Assembly (NCBI GenBank): GCA_905250125.1
Contig: CAJNOL010001008.1
Location: 23,346 to 87,345, forward strand
DNA from: Rotaria sordida
Lineage: Eukaryota; Rotifera; Eurotatoria; Philodinida; Philodinidae
Direction of reading: 5' to 3'
Length of the DNA stretch: 64,000 nucleotides
Part shown: piece by piece, positions 47,726 to 60,154 of the stretch
Layout of the letters: each line of letters starts with the position of its first letter
Position numbering within the stretch: position 1 is the first letter of the stretch
The notes under the pieces: model-generated
Told to the model about the DNA's origin: nothing
Databases searched by the model: none
The model's input: the letters and a program-made list of their open reading frames with translations, nothing else
Program-made: the position numbers and the translations under genes

Positions 47726-50192
47726 TAGGATTTCATCATGCTTTTTACTGCGTTGCCTAGTTCCAAATTACTTTATCGCCATACTATAGAAACTTTTCCT
47801 AGATGAACGAACCCTCAAAATGCATTCTTTAATTTCTTAAATGCGTTTTTTCATATAACGAAATCTACAATAAACGTTTTTGACTCAAGAAACCTGAAAA
47901 AAATCTTTGTTTTATTACCAATACTAAAACTCATTAGGGTTCATCAGAGCTAATGGACCTCTTTAGTGTCTATCAGTGTCAGAAACCCATCGACCAAAGG
48001 TGTTTCAGATAGAGAAATAATTTGATCATCTAAGGAGCTTGGTCATTGATAGTATTTAAAAGGGTTAGCTAGTCTAGATGAGCCGTACTCGTTTTCATCA
48101 TTTGCAATAAAGAAAAACCTTTTGAGGACTCTGAAGTCGAAAACATTTATTGTAGGGCTCATTAAATAAACAAACACATAATGAGTGGGACAACAAGAAT
48201 TCCAATATCGACATTTTCACCATTTCTCATCTGTCATATACTCGATCGAGCAAATATTTTTACCCATAGATTCCACGTTGAATTCTGTAGAAAAAATGTA
48301 TAGGTAATTTCATCGGAGAATCTACAGGAAAAAATGACTGCAAGGATTGTGCTAAATACCCAAATATGAATAAAAACAAGTTAAAAACAGTTTTTATTAG
48401 TCCTGTTCGTAAAACATTCGCACACGCGAAAAACTGAAGTATTTATTTCGTGCGTCTTACTTGCAAGGCTCTATTATTCACTTGTAATTTGTAAAGATTT
48501 TTAGTGAGATGAAGTGATCCAATAAACGTAATTGTTAGCCAATTTTTCTGAAAACATAACGATTTTTCAGCAAAACTTACGCTTTTTTGATAAAGAAAAT
48601 AATATTTAATTCAATTTTATTCATGCACATTATTTTTATGGTAACTGACGAATCGTTATCATCGAATGTCTTAAATACGCACCAAAAAAGATATGTTGTG
48701 CTCCACCACGTAGAAATCGTAAAAACTTTTCTATTTTCGCTTGGTGATTGAGAATTCAATGGTTGCATGGGTTATTTTCATTCAAACTACTTTCCCTCTA
48801 CGACATTAGCAAGAAGATTTCTTAAACTATTTAAAAAACATTCCAAATGTGTTCTGATAGTTTTGAAAGCATTGAAAAATCGAGTTCTCTTTGGTCGCAC
48901 AATTCTTCATGCCACTCGTCTCCTCTACATTTTCAATAAAACAGCCCAGAGACTTTTTTGTAGAGAATACAATGCCCAATCTTTTAATTAAAACGTTTCC
49001 TCGATCAAGTATATACCAGAGGAGAAAAAGTGAAAATAATGGTAGCGCAATTCTTTCTAACTCACCTATTGAGAGAATACTTAAGAGAGGGGCCTCCGAG
49101 AATAGTGACAAAGCCAGATGAAGACCGATTCTTGATTTAGAATTTAAACATAGTAGAAAAGAAAGAGCACTATGTCTCAGTACTTATTGGAAAAGAATTA
49201 ATCTTATCTAGTGTACCCTTCGAGAGTTGTCTTGGAGGGAACTGAAAACATTCCCAAATCATTTCATAAAAAATACATTTTTTAATGTATTGGCATTTGT
49301 CGATTTTTATTTGTACGACTTTATCATTTATGTATCATGTTATGGCAATAGATAGAGCTCTATTTGTTCTAGAAGACCATATATCTCTTCTCGCCACTAT
49401 TCTTTTTTTGACGTCGTAAAACATCATTAATTCAATGAATCCAGCATTTTCAATATTCAGGTCTTATTGTAGGTGTGAATGTGGATAAGTGTGGGTGAAG
49501 GATGCGGATGTGAGATCTTCATGTTGTGTATTCGTGTGTCTACAGATGTGCGTATTGGTGTGGGTGAGTGATTGGAGGTATAAATCTTCTTACTCTCAAT
49601 GAGCAATGCTCACTCAGCCACTCAAATTGACACCCACAGCCTGTGTTGCATATTAGAATCTGAAAAATTTGTGGATGTGGGCGAATAGACGACCCACACT
49701 CATGACCTATGTCCACATCCAACACAATCCTACTGTTTCTCTTATTTTTCTATGATATCGTTGATTTTTGAGAATCGCAATCTTAAAAACAATACATCTG
49801 TTTTAGTTTCAATGTCTAGAATATGCTGTTGACCATGATATCTATTTTCAAACGAAATGTACAATAGAAAACAATTGATTTGCTCCTTTCAGCAAATCAC
49901 TGTCATTAGTCAAAAACTTCTATAATAATTATTTGCGCATTGTTGTTCTATTACAAAGAATGAGACACAAAAGCATGAGTTACTTCAGTCTCTTGATCTC
50001 GTACCTACAGCTCATATCCTTCCTCCCTCGCAAATGACTTGACATTTCGAGAGATTTCCTCTGAAAGCAAAACACTCTTTTGAAAAGCTTCTTTCACGGG
50101 TATAAATTACAACTAGCATAAGTCTCCTTGAATTCACCTCACCTTTTAAAGAGCTTTGTGCTCTGTTCGAAGGAACTCTTCATTTATTGATC
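47726..50192. other. Non-coding region with hairpins at its 3' side
   Basis: No gene recognised. Overlapping open frames on both strands at 48767-49121 have no domain. The GT/CA hairpin cluster at 49470-49730 is listed separately. Confidence 0.35.
49470..49730 (+). repeat. Cluster of GT/CA hairpin tracts
   Basis: Repeated GT-rich tracts (GGTGTGAATGTGGATAAGTG, GGATGCGGATGTGAG, GGTGTGGGTGAGTG, GTGGATGTGGGCG) alternate with CA-rich tracts (TTGACACCCACAGCCTG, GACCCACACTCATG, GTCCACATCCAACAC). It reads as two or three hairpins side by side. Confidence 0.6.
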
Positions 50193-51556
50193 ATGTATTT
50201 ATTAGCTACGACTACTCCACCTGCCGAAAGCATAGTTAGTGCCTTCTGGTCATTTGACAGGAATGCACTTGAACGGTATAATAGTGGTCTCGATGGTATT
50301 GTCGTCGGCTGTCCAACCTATACTACCAGTTTTGCCGGATACGGCGCTGCCATCCAATTTACTCGGTCCTCTACTCAATATATTTTTATTACACCGAAGG
50401 TACTTCCGATGAATTCACGTAATTTCACAATCGAAGCATGGATCTATCCTATTGGTTTTTCCAATAGTATTGACTATGGAATATTCGGTCAATGCCAAGC
50501 AACAAATAACAACTCGTGCTTATACTTCATAGTTCGTAACAGAAAATTATATGGTGGATTCTATGGTAACGATATACAGGGTGCAACCACCCTAACAATG
50601 AATACATGGCACCATGTAGCTTTTGTCTATGACTCAACCGCGACGATGCAACAAGTGTGGCTTAATGGTAATCTTGATGGTTCACGTTTGGCCAGCGCCT
50701 ACGATGGTCTATGGGAAATAACAACTATTGGTGCTACTTTTCAATTAGGCAAAGCAACTGGTTTCAATGGTTACATAGACAACGCACGATTTGAGGCTAG
50801 AGCTAAAAATTCGACTGAAATTCTGGATGATGCCACTCTACATGTTTACTACTCGTTCGATGATGGTTCACTTACCGACAACGGTCCTAATGGTATCAAT
50901 GGAACTGCTTCTGGACGTTTATCAAGTACAACTGGTCGAGTTAATCAAGGACTGGAATTTAACTCAGGATCCTATATGTACTATTCATATAATCCATTTT
51001 ACTTTTTAGGTATCAGTGGTTATCCATTTAGTATAGCCTTGTGGGTAAAGCCAGCAGGAAGTTATAGGCGACAAACACTTGTGTTCGTAGATAAATTAAA
51101 TGATTGGTGTGCTAACCTTTTGGTAATAACATCGTTTGGACAGTTAGTTGCCATTGGTTGGAATGATGCAACTGTAGCTGCAAATGGTCCCATCCTTCGA
51201 TTCAACATTTGGACACATGTCGGCTATACTTATAGTACAACCAACGGTATTCGGTTGTATATAAATGGTCGTCAATACTCAACGACAGGTTCTTTTAGAT
51301 TCGTGAATTCTGGTGTTCCGATGCGTATCATATTGGGTGGAAATAGAGCTGTTCGCCAATATACACGATCACTTACCTATTGAATCATTATCATCTATAG
51401 ATCCATCGATCGACGTAAGATTTGAATATTCGAAATAGGGGTCTAACTACGTGCTCTCCAGGCTACGGAGGTGCATTTACTGGTGCCCTCGATGAATTTT
51501 ATCTTTATAGACGTGAATTAACAGCAGCTCAAATTTGGGCATTAGCCAATCCTTAA
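50193..51556 (+). CDS. LamG-type (concanavalin A-like) double-domain protein
   Basis: Two LamG/laminin-G-like jelly-roll domains, usually extracellular and carbohydrate- or protein-binding. Exon 1 (50193-51336) covers domain 1 at about residues 10-200, with FWSFD, FTIEAWIYP, NTWHHVAFVYD and FNGYIDNARF. It also covers the first part of domain 2, with VYYSFDDGSLTDNGPNGING, FSIALWVKP, NIWTHVGYTYSTTNGIRLYI and MRIILG. Exon 2 (51462-51556, TAA) restores the end of domain 2, GYGGAFTGALDEFYLYRREL, in phase with the donor at 51337; without that intron the frame stops at 51381. Total 412 residues. The start is uncertain: TTATTAG just before the Thr-Thr-Thr-Pro-Pro stretch could be a splice acceptor, so signal-peptide exons may be missing or lost. 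The neighbourhood is rich in GT/CA hairpins. Confidence 0.7.
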
Positions 51557-52484
51557 GCTGATACTATGAAGCTTACTGTCAACATTGACTACTATAACAT
51601 TCATATTCCTGAATTGATGAAAGAGTTTTCCATTAAGTTAAACCTCTGTAGGTTGCAACGGTGAATCCCTACTATGAATAACATTTCGAAAGCATTGCAT
51701 ATACACTATTACAATAGGGATACTACCAAAATAGCTGTGGTGTGTGTGGATGTGCAGTGCAGTGTGGGTGCGGATGTGGGTACGGGTGTAGGCGTGAGTG
51801 TGCGTGCGTGTATCAGTGAGGGTGTGAGTATAGGTGTTGGTGTGGCTGTGAGTATGGGTATGAGGAAAAAGTACTTTTACACTCACACCCACACCCACAC
51901 CCTTGATCTGATCTTGTCTATATGTTTCAATATCAAACCAAAGCAATTTCATTGGTGTTTCCATGCAGTGACCGATTGCTGATAGCTATAGTAATTCATA
52001 TTGCCAAGGTCAAATATGTTTTGATAGCGAAAAGCATAAATAAGAGAAAAAATAGCAGCATTATATGAATTTTCGACAAGATGCACTGTTCAACAACGAA
52101 TACTTCTGAGAAGAACCTTTGATCTGTAGTCAAACTAGAGAAAAGCTCGATTCTTAGGTGAATCCTCATATTACTGAACTGATTTCATGTAAACAATCAA
52201 GTTTATCCCATAAGAACATGTATTAAAATTTTTTTTCTACTACAATAAGTAGTTCACAAGATGAAGATTGACTTAAAAATCATAAAACTTTTAAAAATTA
52301 CCAATACGTTAAAGTAGTTACATAGTTGTTGAGTATATTAGACAAATCATATAGCTTGCTATTCAGTGATACAATGACAAGTATAATCCCAAAAAAGAAT
52401 GTTCTTATTCGTAAACTCTTATCAAAATCAGAATTCTTAATATTTCTATTGTCTCTTATCATAAGATTAAAGTCTTCATAAAAT
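51557..52484. other. Spacer containing the largest GT/CA hairpin
   Basis: No gene; the overlapping open frames on both strands at 51638-51982 are translations of the GT/CA tract. Confidence 0.5.
51738..51905 (+). repeat. Largest GT/CA hairpin, telomere-like
   Basis: About 130 bp of degenerate GT-rich units (TGTGTGGATGTG, GTGTGGGTGCGGATGTGGGT, GGTGTTGGTGTGGCTGTGAG) is followed after a short AT-rich spacer by CACTCACACCCACACCCACA. The left tract is much longer than the right, and bases decay away from TGTGGG along it. Confidence 0.7.
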
Positions 52485-53489
52485 TCACATGTGACTCATA
52501 TGCCATAGACACAGTTTTCTTTTGACTATTACTTGAAAGTGAGGTCGCCGCTGAAGCCAATACCCTGCATGATCAAATGGTGATTGAATATTGCGACGGT
52601 CATGTTGATGATTCAAAAAAATGCTCAATCGAAGTCGTAAGTATTTAAGATCAGGTAAATATTGTTCGATCAATGTTTGCCACGCTTTTGGCTCGAGCAT
52701 TGTCTTTGTATTTTCACGAGCTTTGAGTTTGAGTATTAAATGTGTTAAATGTGGACATAAAACAAAGAAATAATTGAGTAGTTCGAATGAACGCAAATAT
52801 TGTAAATTCAGATTCAGATGTTTTAGTTTGGGGAGGACACTATTGAATGTATAAAGATGTTTACCCCAATCAAAACCGTATAAATGTGCTTTTAAACGAC
52901 CAAGATTAGGTGTATGACGCAAAAATATTAGCATTTGATCAGTTGATATGTATTCAAAATTAATATATTCGACAGTGGGTAAATCGAACGAAAGTCGATT
53001 GATATTCCATCGATTGAACTGATAGGGAACATGTAAGCGTCGAAGACGATTACGACCGGCTCCTAAAATTATCGACCAAACTTGTTCATACATATCGATT
53101 GCATAGTCATGGCAATCCATTTTTGTAATCTTGATCGATTCAAGTTGTTGCATTGGTAACCATTGAATAAATGAAACTAATTTTTGAAGCCTTATTGATT
53201 GAAATGTAACAGCCCGAATGGTGGAAAAATTTAAATATGAATATAAATTGTTCTGTACATCTTCATCATTACTCGACACTTTTAATGATCGACACTTAAA
53301 TACATCATCGTGAAATTTATTTTGGTTTATTGTCGTCGATAAATCAACGTATGCTGGATAATTTTGAATGATATTATTCAAGCGTTGTTTTAGTCCAAAA
53401 AAAGCTTGAAATAGTTCAGTGAATGATAAATAATCGAATATTTCCAGAAGCAAATCAACGCTCAGGTCGTCAAAACACGTCGTCGTCAT
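52485..53489 (-). CDS. F-box/LRR-like protein
   Basis: Single-exon gene of 334 residues. The N-terminal F-box at about residues 6-48 (FDDLSVDLLLEIFDYLSFTE, then LFQAFFGLKQRLNNII) would bind SKP1 in an SCF ubiquitin ligase. The rest has irregular leucine-rich segments at about 25-residue spacing (LESIKITKMD, LRRLHVPYQ, VEYINFEYIS, LGRLKAHLYGF, LKHLNLNLQYL, LTHLILKLKA, LKYLRLRLS), a probable substrate-binding solenoid. The C-terminus HFQVIVKRKLCLWHMSHM is typical of an end strand. The ATG is the first in the frame and lies directly before the F-box. Family members of this layout are numerous in bdelloids. No operon-like relation to neighbours. Confidence 0.85.
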   Translation of the reverse strand: MTTTCFDDLSVDLLLEIFDYLSFTELFQAFFGLKQRLNNIIQNYPAYVDLSTTINQNKFHDDVFKCRSLKVSSNDEDVQNNLYSYLNFSTIRAVTFQSIRLQKLVSFIQWLPMQQLESIKITKMDCHDYAIDMYEQVWSIILGAGRNRLRRLHVPYQFNRWNINRLSFDLPTVEYINFEYISTDQMLIFLRHTPNLGRLKAHLYGFDWGKHLYTFNSVLPKLKHLNLNLQYLRSFELLNYFFVLCPHLTHLILKLKARENTKTMLEPKAWQTLIEQYLPDLKYLRLRLSIFLNHQHDRRNIQSPFDHAGYWLQRRPHFQVIVKRKLCLWHMSHM

Positions 53490-56400
53490 CTAACACGGTT
53501 GTTTTTTTTTTGCTAATGATCAGGCGCAGTCAAAAAAGAACGCAAATAAAAGGAAAAAAACATGCCTTCGTTGACGACTTATCGTTATACACGTGTTGAT
53601 AGAAGCATAGTTGCGATAAGTGTCAATGATTCATCACTGACTTGATTTTGATGTAAAAAAGACCTTTTTTTTTGACGAAATAAGGTGCTTTTTAAATGAA
53701 GTCAATTCGAATGAAAATATAGTTGTCCAATCAAGATGGCAGAAATACACACTATTTGATGGTATAAAGCTAGTGTTTCTCTAAGGAAGCCTTTATTCAA
53801 ATGAAACAAAATTTCATCAGTTCAAAAGGACTATGCAATCAGGAAGCGTATCAAGTCTAAAGTTCTGCGAAATATCGAAGTATCAAGCGAAAGACAATCA
53901 TTGAGTGAGAAAACAGTTTGAGCTTATACAGTATTTCCCTGTGCCACGTATTTGTCTCGACGAAAACATAGCATCCAAGCAGCTTTTATTCGACGCAGAG
54001 ACACATTTTGCATGAGCTTCTCTCGAGCAGCACCTTATGTAAAATATGATGAATGACAAGAGAGGGAGCTATCCATCAATACTAACTGAAGCCAAGAAGT
54101 TGCAACCTAACTGGTCATTCTATGCCATCGATCAGTTTTATTAGCAAAGATTAAATTTTCTGAGAACAAAATCCATACAGTCAGTTGTGGTCTTGCCTCG
54201 AAAAGTTCACCATAATAATTAATCAGTTCAAATCAGCAGAATTGATTCATAAAGACAATGATGGAAAATTGAAATCTCTCACCATAAGGATCTATATCAG
54301 CGACATTTACCTAACAACATCAGCTACTACTCCAAGTAAGTTTACATTGATCATTACACTATCGATATTCTTTATTATCATTATGGCTAATGCATTACCA
54401 CAAGCACTGAAATTGATGAATGCTAATTCTAATACTTTGGTATTAGCATCGAAATTGAAATTCTTACTTCGATAATCATTTGAAAAAAGTTGGCTAATAT
54501 TGCATTAATTTTCAAAATAATCACTAAAACAATCATTGTAATTTTGATGCCTATGGTAAAGCATTAAGGTTTCTTAATGTTGCACTGCAGATGATTAAAT
54601 ACGTTTTGCTCTATCATATCGGTAGTTGCAGCGTTTTTTCAGCCTAAAAATGATATAATTTCTTCGAATAGAAGCATTAAGTCTTCATTGTGTATGATTC
54701 GAAGTCCTTCTACTTCTATAAAGATATTTTTGTCAAGTGATTAAGATTGTCTCGAAGGATACGTAGATAATGTCACTGAACGACGGAATAGTTCGAAAAG
54801 TGTTCCTATCGTAAAAATTCATACTCAATCGTACTTGATTTCCTATTTTGCCATTATCTTGAGAGCGGCTACCTTTCTAAAACTTTTTTGTAAATTCAAA
54901 AATGTTCGAATCCTGTACCATAGTCGTGCTTTTCCAACACAGACCGATCTAAAACTCTAAAAAATGATTACGGCCTCAATGCAACATTCATACTTTGAGA
55001 ATACATTCGAGGCACGTGATGAACATCCAATTTGATCTCAATGATTTTCTTTATGTTCGTGAGAAATACTAACAAATAGACTTACATTGTCGAAATAACA
55101 TTGGTAAACTATGCTATAGATAGAATACCGTTCAGGATCTCGAGTCCATTTTTGTTACCAATCTGAATCAATGCACCAGAAGCTTCAATAATTAATAAGA
55201 TAAATACGAATTATCCTGGTGGATTTAGAATTGAAAAGACTAGAATGTATTAGATGATTAACTCATTCTCTATATTATTGAGAAAAGGAACACGTTTAGA
55301 TGAATAGTTATTACTTCAAAACGTAGAATTTACTATGAACACATTCAAAGCCAGAAGGTTGAAGACAGAATGTTATTGATCACAGTAATTTAATCAGTTA
55401 ATATCAATCTGATGAACACTTTTTATTGAAGACATCCCACAAGATAAAATCTTAGTAAAAATCATATTTCTTTACAGTATAAGATTTTCTGAATGATAAG
55501 TCCAATAAAACACTCATAGACAATTTTAAAACAATAAGAGTCATGTAATATAGTTCTAATTAAATCGACTACAGTAAAAACAATAGAACTTACATGACTA
55601 ATATTGAACTCAAATCTTTGAAGTAAAATTAATATATAAATTGTGGAATGTCTCAGACGAAAGATATACCAATGAGCTATAGACTTTCATCAAGTGTCTA
55701 GTGTTGAGTCTTATCATTATTTTGAATGTATCTCATTATATTTTCAGTTGAAAATGAAAAACAATTAATTATTTCTACATAAGATGCCACTGATCCATTT
55801 TATCTATTGTTTCTCTAGCAACCAAATTATTTGTTTTACTTATATTTATAGATTAGCAGATGTTTTCATACATTAAATGTGTGGATTGTAAAAAACATCG
55901 ATTCCTATTGCAAAGTTATTTTTGAACTTCATGACAAATAATTACAATCTTACTATAATTCTAAAGGATGGAAAAACTTATAATAAAACATGTTCAATAA
56001 CATTTAATCGTGTTGTATCGTTGTTTTGTATAAATTGTACAATATTGACATAATTAGACAAGTTAACAAGATGTGAAAGATTATTAAGATATTTTTATCA
56101 ATCATCATCATCTTTCTTAGACAACAAAAAAATTTTTCTAGTTTATTAATCGATTATAAAAACAAAGTGAACTAGATGCTATTGATATTTTGGGATGGAA
56201 GAATAGTAAGTAGTTGAATAATTGGTTTTGTTGTCTTCTTTAACATCGAAAATTACATTTGATACTGATAAAAATTACGACTGTGATCATTAAGATTCGA
56301 CATGTTTGTCGATCGCATATCGAATGAATCATTATTTGTAACAGATGATATATTATGTTCGTGTCATATTTTCAAACGATTATAATTCAGTGTCCATAAA

Positions 56401-58603
56401 TGAATGACTAAAGCTCGCAATATTTTGACTAATTAAAATCTACAATAGAAATCTTAGATGCACAGAATAACGGCTTGGAAGACTCTAGAAAGTTCTAGAA
56501 TAGTTTAAACACTGTGATTCTTGACGCATCTTTCCCGTCAGTAGGGAAACGTACCCAAAAATTGTTGGCTTCGCCCCTTTCACCCTGGCTTGAACTTACA
56601 CTCTCAATTTTCTTCGAGAAATATACGTGAGTTCTACAATAAAACATTTCTTTACTATTTGTCTAGCTCTGTTTATGTGGCTTACATGAAAAAAATGGAA
56701 AATCTGGCATACATCTTCATCTACTAATGCAACACAGTCAAGATATTGCTGAATAAAAAATTTCAAATGACTATATTTTTCCATCGTCGTCAATAATAAA
56801 GAAAACTCATCGACGAGAATATTAGTCTATATTCAATTGTATCTATAGCGACGGACATAAATTTTGAGCAGCTGTATTTTTAATTTTTCTTCTTGATGGT
56901 AATAACTTGCAAGAATCCCAAAAAATATCTATGTAGCTGAAAGGGTTCTCTGTTAAGATTGAGAGGTTCGAAGACTTGAACAAAACTGTTCGGATACAGA
57001 TGATAGAGCAAGATAAGATGTCTCTGACCTCTCTATGACCTTTCTTCATTGAACGGCATCAAATTTACAGAAGGATCAAGGAGCATTTGTCTCTTTCTTT
57101 TCGTCGAAAACTTCCATGTTTGACACTTTAGAATCTTGTGTAAATTAAATGCAGTTCGATGAAGGAAGGTCATGAAGATGTCTTATTTTTCTATATCAAA
57201 TAAAATCGTTTCTCAAAAGCTTTAAATGAAAGCCATAAGTCTGGTTTTTCATAGATCTACACTGAAGACTGTTTACAATGAAAGTATTTTATTAATTAAA
57301 CAGAAATAGAACAAATCAATCTCGTTAAAGAATTAAAGAAAGATTTATCAGCTGGATCATCTCAAAAAACTATTCTATACTGGAAGATATTATTCTACTT
57401 TAAAAAAAAACATACTTTGAAGAATAAATTGATACGATGCCTGAGACTGAAGTTTCCACACGTTATGTGCCAAATAAATCTTCACAGTTTTCTAAATTAC
57501 GCAGTACACTGGCACCGTTTCTTTGAAACTAGCAAGAATTATTTTATTTTGAAAGTAGTACTAGTTTTGCTGTTTTTATGCTTCAATCTAATAGAATTGA
57601 TGTTGTAATTATATTGATTTTATTTCATTATCTAAATAAAAGAATTATTACCGAATCACTAGTTGTTTTAACGAACGACTATAAATAATCTATGACTGAG
57701 AGAATATTGACAAATATCTTAAAATCTTTGAGCATCAATGTACTAAGTACGGTTTTTTTCTAATTCTTTCACTTTTATTTTGTATTAGCCAACAAAGTAG
57801 GATGAAATGAGATTTTGGGATAATATCAAAGTTCAATTTAAAACGATTATGACAAAGATAAGTATTTGTGATAATATCAAACTGTTGGCATACATGATAG
57901 AATGAAACAAAAATAACCTATTGATGGAAATGGTCAAAAATATGAGAAGTTCAGCAAATAGTCTATTACTAAATAAATGAAATCAATCGTATCAAGATCA
58001 ATAAACAAGAAAAAAAATATAAAAAGTGATTTTCAAAGTTCATTTCTTAGTGAATATTCACATATTCTTTTTTTTAAAAAGGATGAAATTCAGAAACTTC
58101 TTTGATGATCTTCAAATATTATATGTAGACAAATGATAGGAAATGTTTGACGCATGACAAAGAGAATCACAAATAGCACCTCAGTGGAGTGTGAATGTGT
58201 TCTGCTCTAAAGCGACACCCATACCCATGTCTCATCGCTCCTTCGGATCCAAGTATTCATAAGTGAAGAAAAATCTAGAATCTATCTATGCACTATTTCA
58301 TATTTTCCTTTGTTTATCAGAACAAAAGATAAATTATTCTAAAAATCACTCAACACATTTTTGATAGAATTTTATTCTGTATAGAAACCTTTCATGAACA
58401 TGGAGCCAGCCTTCTGGTATATGCGGAAATCCAAGATAATTGGAGTTTTTGTTTTCGAGAGTATTTCTGATCGATTTCTTAAATATTCTATTATTTTGAT
58501 TTAAACACATTATTATAATCAAGAGTATAACGGATGAAAAAAAGCATTCTCCTCTTTATTTTAAGTAAAAAAAATATATATATAATTTCTATGTATTGAA
58601 ATG
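53490..58603. other. Long stretch without recognisable genes
   Basis: Five kilobases of AT-rich DNA. A plus-strand frame at 54185-54475 contains one hydrophobic segment (FTLIITLSIFFIIIMANAL) but no family match. Short frames at 56596-57049 (minus) and 57417-57608 (plus) are unconvincing. One GT/CA hairpin lies near 58187-58232. No other repeat structure was noticed. Confidence 0.4.
58187..58232 (+). repeat. GT/CA hairpin, short
   Basis: GGAGTGTGAATGTGTTCTG on the left and GACACCCATACCCATG on the right with about a 10-bp spacer. Confidence 0.5.
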
Positions 58604-60154
58604 TTATTTTGTTAGTACAAATTGATCAGCAATACTACCATAACTATTATGATAATATGTAAGATGCAAATAGGTTTGATTAGCAAATATTGTTGTATAC
58701 CCAAATTGTCGATCATGATATTTACTCCAGGGAATCCTCGAATAAAATCCAGAATCTAAGTTTTGATCGGCCATACCAATTAAAAGCTGTTTTTGATATA
58801 TCGGACATGTTCATTCATATGAATGGCAGTGTGCAAAAAGATTGACATCAATATGATATTGACAGAACAATGGTTCTAAGTAGAATTGTGACATCATTGT
58901 AATTCCATGCTCTTCAATCGATTCTATTTCTGATGTATATACTTGTCGACGTGAACTAACAATAAGCCATGGAGTACGAGAACGATTAACTGAACGAAGA
59001 TCTTGTTCAATCCATATGTATTGAGGTGATAGTCGACGAAAATCATGTTCAGTTGAATAATAAATTATATGTATTGAACCGACATCAAAACTATACCAAA
59101 ATTAGAATGCCCAACAACATTTTTTTGGTTTTAAAGACAAACTCACCATCTTAGTCTAAATCCTCCAAGACCTGATGCGTTGCTTGAATCTTTATCTCTT
59201 TCTATGATATGATCATATTCATGATTATCAATGCCGACTATATAAGGCACGCGAGCAACTATTGGTTGTATCTGAGTCGTAAATGCATCCCGTAGAGCGC
59301 CAATACCTCAAGCATAACTAATATCATCAATATGTAACAAATAAGTAATCTTTATTGATATGATTCGTGTCATTACTCGATCGATAGTTGACTTAGTACC
59401 GAGTTCTACTGGTGATAAACCCATATCACTATATGCAATCCAGATTACTGCTTCATTTTTAGTTGCAGAACGACTTGTAAATGAATAGATTGATGATCAT
59501 CCATGATCATTATTTCCAACTTGATAAAAATAGGTTGTTGATGGACGAAGATCTTCTAATAAAATCGTATGGATATATCTTGAATCAATGAATTTCTGTG
59601 CACCCCATAAAATTGCTTTTTCTTCACACACGTCTGATGTTGTATATATCATTGTTGTTCCATTTTGATAAAACTCAAGTGTGAATGGATCGAATCCATA
59701 TTGATATTGAGAAGTATATTGAGATGAATTAGTTACATAGGAAATAAATATTTGATCTAATCGATTCTTCTCAGATTAATGAAATACATAGGTTAGCAAA
59801 TACTGTTCAAAGCAATATTTTAGTACTACATTGAAGAAGATATGGCAGATTCGATATGCAAGAGTTTCGATTTATTAGTAGACAAAAAAATACCTCTCAG
59901 TGTCTGTGAATTTTGAACAGGGCGCATAGACATATCTCTTTCATCTTCATGCTTGAGAACGATAAGTTAATAGATTTTCTTATGCAAGTGAACTTAAAAA
60001 AACAACAATATTTTCCGTCAGTGAGAAGAATTTCAGCAAAATAAATGCCAACGAAATCTTCAATACATGGAACTAATGTTGGTGTCCAAGTTATATCGAT
60101 CGCTTCATTGCTAGCACAGACCGTAGCTGATGCATTGAAAGTCGCTACAGTCAT
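58604..60154 (-). pseudogene. Purple acid phosphatase pseudogene
   Basis: Minus-strand remnant of a purple acid phosphatase, a secreted binuclear metallophosphoesterase. The N-terminal fibronectin-like domain starts at ATG 60154. Exons follow at about 59800-59510, 59510-59155 and 59100-58604 (TAA). Recognisable pieces are RPSTTYFYQVGN, IAYSDMG, LLHIDDISYA, PYIVGIDNHEYDH, YSFDVGSIHIIYYSTEHDF and AHCHSYE. The reading frame is broken by three TGAs: after NDHG (where the family has Trp), after ISYA, and after HSYE (where the family has Arg). Metal-site motifs are also altered: GDxG reads SDMG, GDxxY reads DDISY, GNHE reads DNHE, and the GHR motif reads SSR. Frame is otherwise largely retained, so decay is fairly recent. 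A functional protein is very unlikely. Confidence 0.8.

Noticed and set aside
44534..51905. Functional telomere at this position
   Set aside because: Tracts are short, degenerate and embedded in unique sequence with genes on both sides, so they are interstitial.
51638..51982. Overlapping open frames on both strands with His/Thr and Gly/Val repeats
   Set aside because: They are translations of the GT/CA hairpin tract, not genes.
54185..54475. Membrane protein gene
   Set aside because: One hydrophobic segment in an isolated AT-rich frame with no family match or splice context.
23378..60154. Reassignment of TGA to a sense codon
   Set aside because: Several intact genes here (HMG-box, SLC5, GH31) end in TGA, and the in-frame TGAs of the phosphatase replace both Trp and Arg, so mutation is the better explanation.
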